Shown here piece after piece: positions 25,384-32,718 of a DNA stretch of 64,000 nucleotides. Under the pieces are notes generated by a model. It ran no database searches. It had not been told where the DNA came from and saw only the letters and a list, made by a program, of their open reading frames with translations. The DNA lies in NCBI RefSeq assembly GCF_026241095.1, contig NZ_JAPFGB010000012.1, forward strand, positions 124,001 to 188,000, in the 5' to 3' direction. This DNA is from Saccharopolyspora sp. NFXS83. GTDB lineage: Bacteria; Actinomycetota; Actinomycetes; Mycobacteriales; Pseudonocardiaceae. The position numbers and the translations under genes are program-made. How positions within the stretch are numbered: the stretch's first letter is position 1; the number at the start of each line of letters is the position of its first letter.

Positions 25384-26928
25384 TCAGCGCTGCGGGTCCA
25401 GCTCCGCGGACCACAGCGATGCACCGGAGGAGTCGCGCAGGTCCACGGTGAGCCTGCCGCTGCCGCCGTCGATGTTGACTTCGCCGAAGTGCTGGAACCC
25501 TTCCAGCGGGGACCCTCCGGTGGCCGCGGGCGCGTTGACGAACACCGTCTCCGGCCCGAACGTCGGGTCGAGGTCGTTCGGCGGGCCCGCCCCGGCGTGT
25601 AGCGGCCCGGAGACGAACTCCCAGAACGGGTCGAACGAGGTGAACGCGGCGCGCTCCGGCGAGTAGTGGTTGGCGGCGGTGTAGTGCACGTCCGCGGTCA
25701 GCCACACCACGTTGCGCACCCGCCTGCGGCTGACCTCCCGCAGCACCCAGGCGATCTCGGCTTCCCTGCCGCCGGGCGCACCGGGCGCGCCGTTGGCGAT
25801 GGCTTCGACGTCGGTGTCGCCGTCGGGCACCACGATCCCGAGGGGCATGTCCGCGGCGACGACCTTCCAGGTGGCGCGGGAGCGGGCGAGTTCGTCGACG
25901 AACCACCGGGCCTGCTGCTCGCCGAGGATCCGCTCCGGCGTGGTGCCGGGCGAGTTCGCGTCCCGGTAGCTGCGCATGTCCAGCACGAACACGTCCAGCA
26001 GCGGCCCGTGCGAGACCTTCCGGTACACGCGCCCGTCGACGGCGTCGACGCGGCGGGCGGGCTGCCACTCGTGGAACGCCTGGAACGCGCGCCGCGCCAG
26101 CACGTCGACGCGCTTCTCCGCGTACTTCTCGGAATCGAGGATTTCGCCGGGGTACCAGTTGTTGGTGACCTCGTGGTCGTCCCACTGGACCAGCTGGGGG
26201 ACGTCGGCGGCGAAGCGGCGCACGTTCTCGTCGAGCAGGTTGTAGGCGAACTGCCCGCGGTATTCGGCGAGCGTTTCGGCGACCTTGGACTTCTCCGGGG
26301 TGACGAGGTTGCGCCACGTCCCCCCGTCCGGCAGCGCCACGGTCTCCTCCAGCGGGCCGTCGGAGTAGACGGTGTCGCCGCTGTGCAGGAAGAAGTCCGG
26401 GTCACGACGGGCCATCGCCGAGTAGATGGTCATGCCGCCCACATCGGGGTTGATGCCCCAGCCTTGGCCGACGACGTCACCGGACCACAGGAACCGCACG
26501 TCCTCGCGTCCGCGCGCGGCGGTGCGGAAGTGCCCGGTGAGCGGTTCGCCGGTGACGCGGCCGTCGAGGTCTTCGGCGCTGACGCGGTAGTGGAACCGCT
26601 GCCCCGGGGCGAGCCGGTCGAGCAGCAGCTTCCCCGTGCCGTCGGTCTCCGGGGTGAGCAGCGGCCCGCGGACCCGCCGCGCGTCGCGGAAGCCCGCGTC
26701 CCGCGCGACCTCCACGACCATCCGGGAGGGCCGGTCCGCGCGGGTCCACACCACGACCCCGTCCGGCCGCGGATCGCCGAGCTGCACGCCGTGCGTGAGC
26801 ACCGGCCGTCCGCCGCGCACGAACGCCGGGGCGGCACCGGCCGTCGACGGCAGCAGCAGTCCGGCGCCCGCCAGACCGGTTCCGGTGATCGCCCGTCGCA
26901 GCAGGTCACGTCGATTCATCGCACTCAT
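25384..26928 (-). CDS. phoD: PhoD-family alkaline phosphatase/phosphodiesterase, Tat-exported
   Basis: A 514-residue secreted metallophosphatase. The N-terminus has a twin-arginine signal ([17 protein letters not shown]) followed by a PhoD_N domain ([19 protein letters not shown]) and the metallophosphatase domain with metal ligands in SGDTVYSDG and [11 protein letters not shown]. It hydrolyses phosphate mono- or diesters, for example from teichoic acids or lipids, outside the cell. ATG 26928 or the in-frame ATG at 26919 may serve. It is divergent from the alcohol dehydrogenase gene. No PHO box could be identified in the 145-base gap. Confidence 0.9.
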   Translation of the reverse strand: MSAMNRRDLLRRAITGTGLAGAGLLLPSTAGAAPAFVRGGRPVLTHGVQLGDPRPDGVVVWTRADRPSRMVVEVARDAGFRDARRVRGPLLTPETDGTGKLLLDRLAPGQRFHYRVSAEDLDGRVTGEPLTGHFRTAARGREDVRFLWSGDVVGQGWGINPDVGGMTIYSAMARRDPDFFLHSGDTVYSDGPLEETVALPDGGTWRNLVTPEKSKVAETLAEYRGQFAYNLLDENVRRFAADVPQLVQWDDHEVTNNWYPGEILDSEKYAEKRVDVLARRAFQAFHEWQPARRVDAVDGRVYRKVSHGPLLDVFVLDMRSYRDANSPGTTPERILGEQQARWFVDELARSRATWKVVAADMPLGIVVPDGDTDVEAIANGAPGAPGGREAEIAWVLREVSRRRVRNVVWLTADVHYTAANHYSPERAAFTSFDPFWEFVSGPLHAGAGPPNDLDPTFGPETVFVNAPAATGGSPLEGFQHFGEVNIDGGSGRLTVDLRDSSGASLWSAELDPQR

Positions 26929-27073
26929 GTGCCGGTTTTAGCCGAGTCAGGCGGCCATCCGGCGACCTGCGGGCGACGAACAGTTGAACCTCCGGTCCCT
27001 GGTGCGGCCCGAGCTCGCCGACTAGGTTCGGCTGCGGCCGTACCGACCGGCCGGTCCGAACGAGGAGGTCCGG

Positions 27074-28174
27074 ATGCGCGCAGCCGTGCACACCGCCGTG
27101 AACGAGCCGATGACCATCGAGGAGATCGCCGACCCGCATCCGAAGGCCGGCGAGGTCGCCATCGACGTGCTCTCGTGCGGCGCCTGCCACTCGGATCTGC
27201 ACGTGCTCAAGGGAGAGCTGCCGTTCCCCACTCCGGCGGTGCTCGGGCACGAGGTCGCGGGGGTGATCTCCGAGGTCGGGCCGGAGGTGAGCGGGGTGCG
27301 CGTCGGCGACCGGGTGGTGACCAGCTTCATCATGCCGTGCGGCCGTTGCGCCCAGTGCACGCGCGGGAATTCGGAGATCTGCCTGGAGTTCTTCGCGCAC
27401 AACCGGGCGAAGGGCCTGCTCTACGACGGGCAGACCCGGTTGTTCCGGCCTGGCGGCGAGCCGGTGTGGATGTACTCGATGGGCGGGCTCGCGCAGCGTT
27501 CGGTGACGCCCGCGACGTCGGTGTACAAGGTGCCGGACGAGGTGGAACTGGCCGATGTGGCCTCGGTGGGCTGTTCGACGATGACCGCCTACGGGGCGCT
27601 GCGCCACGCCGCCGACGTGCGGGTGGGCGACGCGGTCGCGGTGGTCGCGGCCGGCGGCGTGGGCAGTTCGCTGATCCAGCTGGCGGCGCTGTTCGGCGCC
27701 TCGATGATCGTCGCGGTGGACATCGCCGACGACAAGCTCGAAGCGGCCCGCAAGCTAGGCGCCACGCACACCGTGAATTCGTCCGATGTGGACGCTCCGG
27801 AGGCGATCCGCGAGCTGACCGGTGGCCGCGGGGTCGATGTGGCCTTCGAGGCGCTGGGGAGCACGGCCACGTTCGGCGTGGCCCGCGATTCGGTGGTGGA
27901 GGGCGGTCAGGTGGTGGTCGTCGGCATCGCCCCGAAGGGCAGCGTCGGCGAGTTCGACCTGGCCACCATCGCGCGCCGGAAGCTGCAGATCAAAGGCTCC
28001 TACGGCGCGAAACCGCAGCGGGACATGCCGGTGCTGCTGGACATGGTGGCCCGCGGGCAGCTGCGCCCGCAGGACGCGGTGAGCCGCCGCTTCGCGTTCG
28101 ACGAGGTGCAGGACGCCTACGACGCGCTGAACCGCCGCGAGATCCAGGGCCGGGCGGTCATCGACATCGCGTGA
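27074..28174 (+). CDS. Zinc-dependent alcohol dehydrogenase (MDR superfamily)
   Basis: A 366-residue NAD(P)-dependent dehydrogenase. Catalytic zinc ligands are Cys in SCGACHSD and His in GHEVAG; the structural zinc site is the four-cysteine run in PCGRCAQCTRGNSEIC (about residues 93-107). The Rossmann nucleotide motif is VAAGGVGSSLIQLA near 194. An acidic residue at the end of strand 2 (AVDIAD) suggests NAD. ATG 27074 follows GAGGAGGTCCGG. The substrate is unknown. It is divergent from phoD and its 3' end touches a small minus-strand gene. Confidence 0.9.
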   Translation: MRAAVHTAVNEPMTIEEIADPHPKAGEVAIDVLSCGACHSDLHVLKGELPFPTPAVLGHEVAGVISEVGPEVSGVRVGDRVVTSFIMPCGRCAQCTRGNSEICLEFFAHNRAKGLLYDGQTRLFRPGGEPVWMYSMGGLAQRSVTPATSVYKVPDEVELADVASVGCSTMTAYGALRHAADVRVGDAVAVVAAGGVGSSLIQLAALFGASMIVAVDIADDKLEAARKLGATHTVNSSDVDAPEAIRELTGGRGVDVAFEALGSTATFGVARDSVVEGGQVVVVGIAPKGSVGEFDLATIARRKLQIKGSYGAKPQRDMPVLLDMVARGQLRPQDAVSRRFAFDEVQDAYDALNRREIQGRAVIDIA

Positions 28175-28333
28175 TCAGCTCCACTGATCGGTGTCGAGGC
28201 ATTCCAGCAGCGCGGCGTTGTCGTTGACGTCGATCCCGGCGCGCGGCTCGCCCAGTTCGAACGTCGAGAGCTGGAATTTCCGCGTCACCAGTTGAGGAAT
28301 CTGATTCGCCACCACATCGTTGTTGATCTCCAT
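28175..28333 (-). CDS. Small 52-residue protein of unknown function
   Basis: The minus strand encodes a 52-residue acidic peptide starting MEINNDVVANQIPQLV and ending ALLECLDTDQWS, with its stop one base beyond the alcohol dehydrogenase stop. Third codon positions are strongly G/C biased, especially in the second half, which supports real coding. One cysteine and one tryptophan lie near the C-terminus. It is 87 bases downstream of DUF4233 on the same strand, so it may be the last gene of the folC unit. A leader-core shape (polar N-terminal part, short distinct C-terminus) recalls peptide precursors, but no modification enzyme is nearby. Confidence 0.5.
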   Translation of the reverse strand: MEINNDVVANQIPQLVTRKFQLSTFELGEPRAGIDVNDNAALLECLDTDQWS

Positions 28334-28420
28334 ACGCCATGGATACCGATGATCAACACGGCTGCCAAGGACACGATCAGGTGCCGTCGCCGAACGGCGA
28401 CCGGTTCGGCGGGTGCTCGA

Positions 28421-28870
28421 TCACTGCTCCGGCGGATACCCCTCGGGGTGGCCGAGCTGGTCGAACAAGCGGCCTTCGCGCATCCGCTTCGCGACGTCGT
28501 GGCGCAGGTACAGCATGTAGCCCCACACCGCCGCGAACAGCAGTCCCATGATTCCCACGGCGGGGTGCACCAGGTAGCAGGCGATCATCGCGACCTGCAG
28601 CACCAGCGCGAACCCGAGCCCCCACGGCTTCCGCTGGGTGAACCCGGCGATCAGCATGAGCACGGTGAGCGCGCCGACCACGGCGAACCCGATGCCGGTG
28701 ACGCCACCGCCGAACTGCCACACGACGGGAAGTGCGAGCCCGAAGGTGATGAACTCCATCACCAGGGTGCCCGCCATGATGCCGCGCAGCCCCTTCCACG
28801 GGTCGCGCACGCCTTCGGGCGCGGTGGGCAGCGACCAGAAGGACTGGGGCTCGGATCCGGACTCGGTCAC
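28421..28870 (-). CDS. DUF4233 membrane protein
   Basis: A 149-residue protein with about four transmembrane helices (residues 28-120) of the DUF4233 family, which in actinobacteria is nearly always beside folC (Rv2446c in M. tuberculosis). Conserved features are DPWKGLRGIMAGTLVMEFI and the FTQRKPWGLG turn. The ATG overlaps the folC stop (28867-28870), so the two are co-translated. Function is unknown. Confidence 0.9.
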   Translation of the reverse strand: MTESGSEPQSFWSLPTAPEGVRDPWKGLRGIMAGTLVMEFITFGLALPVVWQFGGGVTGIGFAVVGALTVLMLIAGFTQRKPWGLGFALVLQVAMIACYLVHPAVGIMGLLFAAVWGYMLYLRHDVAKRMREGRLFDQLGHPEGYPPEQ

Positions 28871-30243
28871 AATGGCTCCTTGCCGAACAGTGCTCGCCCT
28901 TCACCGGCGGTCACCACGGACCCGGTGATCACCACGCCGCCACCGGAGACGGTGTCGGAGTCGCCGGTGGTCTCCTCCGCCATCTGGATGGCGGTCTCCA
29001 CGGCGTCGTCCAAGCGCTGTTCCACGACGATGCGGTCCGGGCCGAAGATGTCCTTGGCCAGGGCCGCGAGCTCGTCGGGATCCATCGCGCGCGGCGAGGA
29101 GTTCTTGGTGAGCACGACTTCTTCCACGACGGGTTCGAGTTCCCGCAGCACTCCGCGCACGTCCTTGTCGGACAGCACGCCGATCACGGCGACGAGGCGG
29201 CGGAAGGAGAACTCGGAGCTCAGCGCGTCCGCGAGCGCGCGGGCGCCGTGCGGGTTGTGCGCGGCGTCGACGAGCACGGCCGGGGCGGCGCGGACCCGCT
29301 CCAGGCGACCGGGCGTGATCACACCGGCGAACGCCTCCTGGACGGCTTCGACGTCGAGCTGCTGGTCGGCTCCGGCCCCGAAGAACGCCTCCACGGTCGC
29401 CAGCGCCAGCGCGGCGTTGCGGGCTTGGTGCTCCCCGTGCAGCGGCAGGAAGATCTCGTCGTAGGTGCCGCCGAGCCCTTGCAGCTTGAGCATCTGCCCG
29501 CCGACGGCGACGGTCCGCGAGAGCACGCCGAACTCGTTGCCTTCGCGGGCCACGGTGGCGTCGACCTCGGCGATCCGCTCCATGATCGGCGTCTGCACCT
29601 CGGCGGTCTGCGCGGCGAGCACCACCACCGACTCGGGTTTGATGATCCCGGCCTTCTCCCTCGCGATGCCCGCGAGATCGGTGCCGAGGTAGTCGGCGTG
29701 GTCCAGCGCGATCGGGCAGAGCACCGCGATGTGCGCGTCGGCGACGTTGGTGGCGTCCCAGCCGCCGCCGAGGCCGACTTCCAGGACCGCCGCTTCGACC
29801 GGGGCGTCGGCGAACGCGGCGAACGCCATGCCGGTCAGCACCTCGAACTTCGACATCTTCACGTCGTGGTTCGAGTCCACGATGGAGACGTAGGGCGCGA
29901 TGTCGCGGTAGGCCTCGACGTAGGCGTCCGGGCTGATCGGCGCGCCGTCGATGCTGATGCGCTCGGTGGCGAGCTGCAGGTGCGGGCTGGTGTAACGCCC
30001 GACGCGCAGGCCGATGCGCGTGAGCAGCGCGTCGACCATCCGCGAGACGGACGACTTCCCGTTCGTGCCGCCGATGTGCACGACCTGGTAGTTGCGCTGC
30101 GGATCGGCCAGCAGGTCGGTGAGCGCCCTGATCCGATCCAACGACGGCTCGATCTTCGTCTCCGGCCAGCGCTCGTTGAGCTCGGCCTCCACGACGCGCA
30201 GCTCGTGCAGCGCACCGGACTCGGTGCCGGACAACTGGCACAC
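28867..30243 (-). CDS. folC: Bifunctional folylpolyglutamate synthase/dihydrofolate synthase
   Basis: A protein of about 458 residues that adds glutamate to dihydropteroate and folates. The Mur-ligase-type ATP site is VVHIGGTNGKSSVSRM (about residue 55), followed by GRYTSPHLQLATERI, LEVGLGGGWDATN and LVDAAHNPHGARAL, all FolC signatures. The GTG at 30243 is the most family-like start, although its purine-rich region (GGGGTAGGGGA) lies very close; a longer reading begins at 30297. In most actinobacteria valS is directly upstream; here a 2.4-kb island intervenes. Confidence 0.95.
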   Translation of the reverse strand: MCQLSGTESGALHELRVVEAELNERWPETKIEPSLDRIRALTDLLADPQRNYQVVHIGGTNGKSSVSRMVDALLTRIGLRVGRYTSPHLQLATERISIDGAPISPDAYVEAYRDIAPYVSIVDSNHDVKMSKFEVLTGMAFAAFADAPVEAAVLEVGLGGGWDATNVADAHIAVLCPIALDHADYLGTDLAGIAREKAGIIKPESVVVLAAQTAEVQTPIMERIAEVDATVAREGNEFGVLSRTVAVGGQMLKLQGLGGTYDEIFLPLHGEHQARNAALALATVEAFFGAGADQQLDVEAVQEAFAGVITPGRLERVRAAPAVLVDAAHNPHGARALADALSSEFSFRRLVAVIGVLSDKDVRGVLRELEPVVEEVVLTKNSSPRAMDPDELAALAKDIFGPDRIVVEQRLDDAVETAIQMAEETTGDSDTVSGGGVVITGSVVTAGEGRALFGKEPL

Positions 30244-30326
30244 TCCCCTACCCCGACGACAAACGTCCAGCTCAAGTCTACGTCGGAGGGTGCACATCCC
30301 GGGCCCGCGCCCCCAGGAGGTTGGGA

Positions 30327-30373
30327 GTGAACGGACCGTTCGTCCAATCCCGTTGGACGAACGGGCCGTTCAC
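30327..30373. repeat. Long palindrome, left boundary of the XRE/DUF397 island
   Basis: Two 21-bp arms (30327-30347 and 30353-30373) pair with a single mismatch around a TCCCG loop. The right arm (TTGGACGAACGGGCCGTTCA plus one base) is identical to the right arm of the element at 32662-32708, which lies in inverted orientation relative to this one. Confidence 0.85.
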
Positions 30374-30390
30374 CTCAACCACCACTCCCG

Positions 30391-30450
30391 TCACGCCGGG
30401 AGGTCGAAGCGCCCCGCCTTGGCCTCGGCGAGGAACGTGCTAGAGAGCTG
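30391..30450 (-). pseudogene. DUF397 gene remnant (C-terminal end only)
   Basis: The minus strand encodes STFLAEAKAGRFDLPA and a stop, the C-terminal signature of DUF397 proteins, but upstream sequence is unrelated to the rest of the domain. It is the decayed tail of a fourth DUF397 copy in this cluster. Confidence 0.65.
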
Positions 30451-30522
30451 GACGCCTGGCCGCCACGCCCATGGGGGATCATCGTGATCAGCAGTCAGAG
30501 CTTGCCGATCTAGGATCACGTG

Positions 30523-30714
30523 ATGAGCGACGCGCACGACCTCTGCACCGGCACGCTGGGCACTCGATTCCGGCTTACCGAGTCCAACAGCGTCCAAACC
30601 ATCGACGATTCATACCGGCGATTGGCGGCCGAGCTGACCGACGACGAGCGCGCCGAGCGTCACGCGCGCACGACTGCCCGTCGTGTGCGACTTGCTGCGT
30701 GGGACCACCGCTGA
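30523..30714 (+). CDS. Hypothetical 63-residue protein
   Basis: A short plus-strand reading frame starting ATG 30523 after CTAGGATC, encoding a hydrophilic, helix-rich protein with the C-terminal segment LAAELTDDERAERHARTTARR. Codon use is moderately G/C biased. No family is recognised. It lies inside the XRE/DUF397 island, opposite in direction to its neighbours. Confidence 0.45.
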   Translation: MSDAHDLCTGTLGTRFRLTESNSVQTIDDSYRRLAAELTDDERAERHARTTARRVRLAAWDHR

Positions 30715-30785
30715 CGGCACGTTCGCCGTCAGCAACGCACCGACTGACCGATCTACCGGAAAGCCCGGCTGAGCAACTACCCCGA

Positions 30786-30980
30786 TCACCGAGGCACGTC
30801 TAATCTCCCCGCCTTGGCCGCGTCCAAGAGCACCGCCCACGACATCGAGGAGAAGGCGAGCACTGGGCCACCTGCCTCCTTCGAGTCCCGCACGCTGACC
30901 GCCCGTGCCGGAAGACGCACCTCCACGCAGTTGTCGCTTCCGCCGGAGCTCCTGCTGCTCTTGAACCAACCCGTGTCCAT
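30786..30980 (-). CDS. DUF397 domain protein
   Basis: A 64-residue DUF397 protein, intact: WFKSSRSSGGSDNCVEVRL at the start and SMSWAVLLDAAKAGRLDVPR at the end, with the conserved VRDSK in the middle. ATG 30980 has GAGGAGG upstream, and GTG 30983 is a possible alternative. DUF397 proteins are usually partners of XRE/DUF5753 regulators and are thought to act in small signalling or toxin-antitoxin-like pairs; direct evidence is sparse. It lies downstream of two further DUF397 copies and the regulator. Confidence 0.85.
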   Translation of the reverse strand: MDTGWFKSSRSSGGSDNCVEVRLPARAVSVRDSKEAGGPVLAFSSMSWAVLLDAAKAGRLDVPR

Positions 30981-31013
30981 CACGCCTCCTCGATGGACGC
31001 CGTCGAACGCAGG

Positions 31014-31202
31014 TCAGCGATCGAAGCGCCCCGCCTTCGCCTCGACGAGAAACGCACCCCAGACCGATAACCGGAACGCGAACGCCGGGCCCGAACGCTC
31101 CTTGGAATCCCGGACACCCGCCCCGTTGCTGGAAATCCGCACCTCAACGCAATTGTCACTGGCAGCCGCACTCCTGCTGCTCTTGAACCAACCCGTGTCC
31201 AT
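31014..31202 (-). CDS. DUF397 domain protein
   Basis: A 62-residue DUF397 protein: WFKSSRSAAASDNCVEVRIS, then GVRDSKERSGPAFAF and the C-terminal WGAFLVEAKAGRFDR. ATG 31202 follows GAGGAGG by about five bases. The translation initiation region is nearly identical to that of the copy at 30786-30980, pointing to recent tandem duplication. Confidence 0.85.
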   Translation of the reverse strand: MDTGWFKSSRSAAASDNCVEVRISSNGAGVRDSKERSGPAFAFRLSVWGAFLVEAKAGRFDR

Positions 31203-31231
31203 CACGCCTCCTCGAATGCCGCTAGAAATGA

Positions 31232-31431
31232 TCACCGATCGAAGCGCGCCGCCTTCGCCTCGGCGAGGAACGCACCCCAGGTCGATAGCGAGAACGCGAA
31301 CGCCGGGCCTGAACGCTCCTTGGAATCCCGCACACCGACCGTGTGGGGGAGATCCGCACCTCCACGCAGTTATCGCTCGCTCCAGAGCTTCGGGATCTCT
31401 TGAACCATCCGCTATCCGCACCACGTGTCAC
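31232..31431 (-). pseudogene. Frameshifted DUF397 gene paired with the XRE regulator
   Basis: The reading starts at GTG 31431, overlapping the XRE stop (GTGA), and encodes GWFKRSRSSGASDNCVEVRIS; just after a run of five C/G bases near 31345 the frame is lost. The rest of the domain (VRDSKERSGPAFAF to AEAKAARFDR and stop at 31232) continues intact in another frame. Alignment with the copy at 31014 shows one base missing. It may be a genuine pseudogene or a sequencing error in the homopolymer. Confidence 0.75.
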
Positions 31432-32297
31432 AGCCACAGCTCCTCTTCCAGCCGCTCGATCAACTTCGGCGCTTCGTCCCTCGTGACCGCCAGTTCAGCG
31501 AGGCCCTTGAACGCATGTCGCAGCAGAGAGACGTCCGAGTCACCGTCGAAGTAGGTGGACGGGCCGAAAGTGGCGGAGGAGAACCCCACCGGCCCGCCCT
31601 TGTCTCCGAACTCGAACACGGTGAAGCCGCCACCCCGTGCCGGATTCCGCGTGCCGAACGGCAGAACCTGGACGGTGAGGTCATCGTGCAATTCCAAGAG
31701 CTCACGGAGGTGCCGAAGCTGGGCACGCATGACCTCCTCCGAACCAACGACCGTCCGAAGCGCCTCTTCGGTCACTATGAAGTGCAGGGCCTTCGCAGCT
31801 TCAGCACCGAACGCCTTCTCTTGCCGGTTCAGACGTGCATCAGTCCGTCGCTCGACCTCGTCATCCGACGCGTCCCACCACACGCCGTCACCGTCCGCCA
31901 TGAGCGCCCTAATGTAGTCGGGACACTGGAGCAAGCCCGGAACGATCGCCGCCTCGTAGCTGCACATGCCCACAGCGCTCGCTTCCAGGTCGACGAAACG
32001 CTGGAACGAGCGCGGCAATGCGTCGGTGTAGGGCCGTCGAGGCTGTCGCTTGCGCGCCTCTGCGGCCAGTGCAAGGACCGCTGAGCGCTCATCGCCCTTT
32101 ACGCCGTAAAGATCGAGCAGTGAGTCGAGATCGCCCGGGGTGATCGTGCTCTTGCCGTCCTCCAGCTCAGCAACCCGCGATCGGACCTTGCCCAGAACCT
32201 CCGATGCTTCCTGCCTCGTCCGCTGAGCTTCCGACCTGAGCCTCCGCAACGCGAGTCCCAGTTGGCGGCGCTCCAACGTCTGTCGAACTCGGCCCAT
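31428..32297 (-). CDS. XRE family transcriptional regulator with DUF5753 domain
   Basis: A 289-residue regulator. Residues 10-65 form a Cro/C1-type helix-turn-helix (LRRLRSEAQRTRQEASEVLG, then VRSRVAELEDGKSTITPGDL), and residues 100-285 a DUF5753 domain (FVDLEASAVGMCSYEAAIVPGLLQ; PFGTRNPARGGGFTVFEF). ATG 32297 has AGGAGG seven bases upstream. It is divergent from a 74-residue gene across twin operator palindromes and is followed by DUF397 genes, the common actinomycete arrangement. Such regulators often affect development or secondary metabolism. Confidence 0.9.
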   Translation of the reverse strand: MGRVRQTLERRQLGLALRRLRSEAQRTRQEASEVLGKVRSRVAELEDGKSTITPGDLDSLLDLYGVKGDERSAVLALAAEARKRQPRRPYTDALPRSFQRFVDLEASAVGMCSYEAAIVPGLLQCPDYIRALMADGDGVWWDASDDEVERRTDARLNRQEKAFGAEAAKALHFIVTEEALRTVVGSEEVMRAQLRHLRELLELHDDLTVQVLPFGTRNPARGGGFTVFEFGDKGGPVGFSSATFGPSTYFDGDSDVSLLRHAFKGLAELAVTRDEAPKLIERLEEELWL

Positions 32298-32350
32298 CAG
32301 CCGACCTCCTCGCGAGATCAAAGGATCTCATTCGATCAGTTGATACACAA

Positions 32351-32388
32351 GTCCGATATCGGACTTTAAGCTTAACTCCGATATCGGA
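32351..32388. promoter_or_regulatory. Twin palindromic operator between the XRE gene and a divergent small gene
   Basis: Two copies of the palindrome TCCGATATCGGA (32352-32363, extended to GTCCGATATCGGAC, and 32377-32388) have centres 25 bp apart, with a third small palindrome TTAAGCTTAA between them. The site is AT-rich for this genome and lies between both starts, so it is likely the binding site of the XRE regulator for autoregulation and control of the small gene. Confidence 0.75.
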
Positions 32389-32409
32389 CCAGAACCCCGG
32401 AGGCGCAGC

Positions 32410-32634
32410 ATGTCCCTGTACTTCGACACCAAGGTGTCCGTCGAGTCCTTTGTGGACATGGAGGCGGATGTGACGCTGCGGCACGAGGTGGACGAGCTCA
32501 ACGACCGGATCACGCTGGTCTTCGGCCGGGACGAGTTCGTCCTGCTGCTCGGCCGCGAAACACTAGAGTGCGTCGTCGAGGCGGGAAGGCGAGCGCTGGC
32601 GCAGCTCTCCGCGGCAGCCGTCTCGGAAGAATGA
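32410..32634 (+). CDS. Hypothetical 74-residue protein, divergent from XRE regulator
   Basis: A small acidic cytosolic protein starting MSLYFDTKVSVESFVDMEADV with a predicted strand-rich first half and a helical end (VVEAGRRALAQL). ATG 32410 sits about 20 bases beyond the twin operator and follows GGAGGC. No family is recognised, but its position suggests it is the main target of the divergent XRE regulator. Its 3' end is followed by the right boundary palindrome. Confidence 0.65.
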   Translation: MSLYFDTKVSVESFVDMEADVTLRHEVDELNDRITLVFGRDEFVLLLGRETLECVVEAGRRALAQLSAAAVSEE

Positions 32635-32661
32635 TCCGCTCCCCCGCCGATGCCCCCAGAA

Positions 32662-32708
32662 GCGAACGGCCCGTTCGCCCAACGGGATTGGACGAACGGG
32701 CCGTTCAC
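32662..32708. repeat. Long palindrome, right boundary of the XRE/DUF397 island
   Basis: Arms 32662-32682 and 32688-32708 pair over 21 positions with two mismatches around a CGGGA loop, ten bases past the valS stop. It is the inverted-orientation copy of the element at 30327-30373. It could also end the valS transcript. Confidence 0.85.
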
Positions 32709-32718
32709 TCAAACCACC

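Noticed and set aside
30471-30803. Longer plus-strand frame overlapping the 63-residue gene
   Set aside because: Different frame with Arg/His-rich composition and no start site; the shorter frame at 30523 has better codon use.
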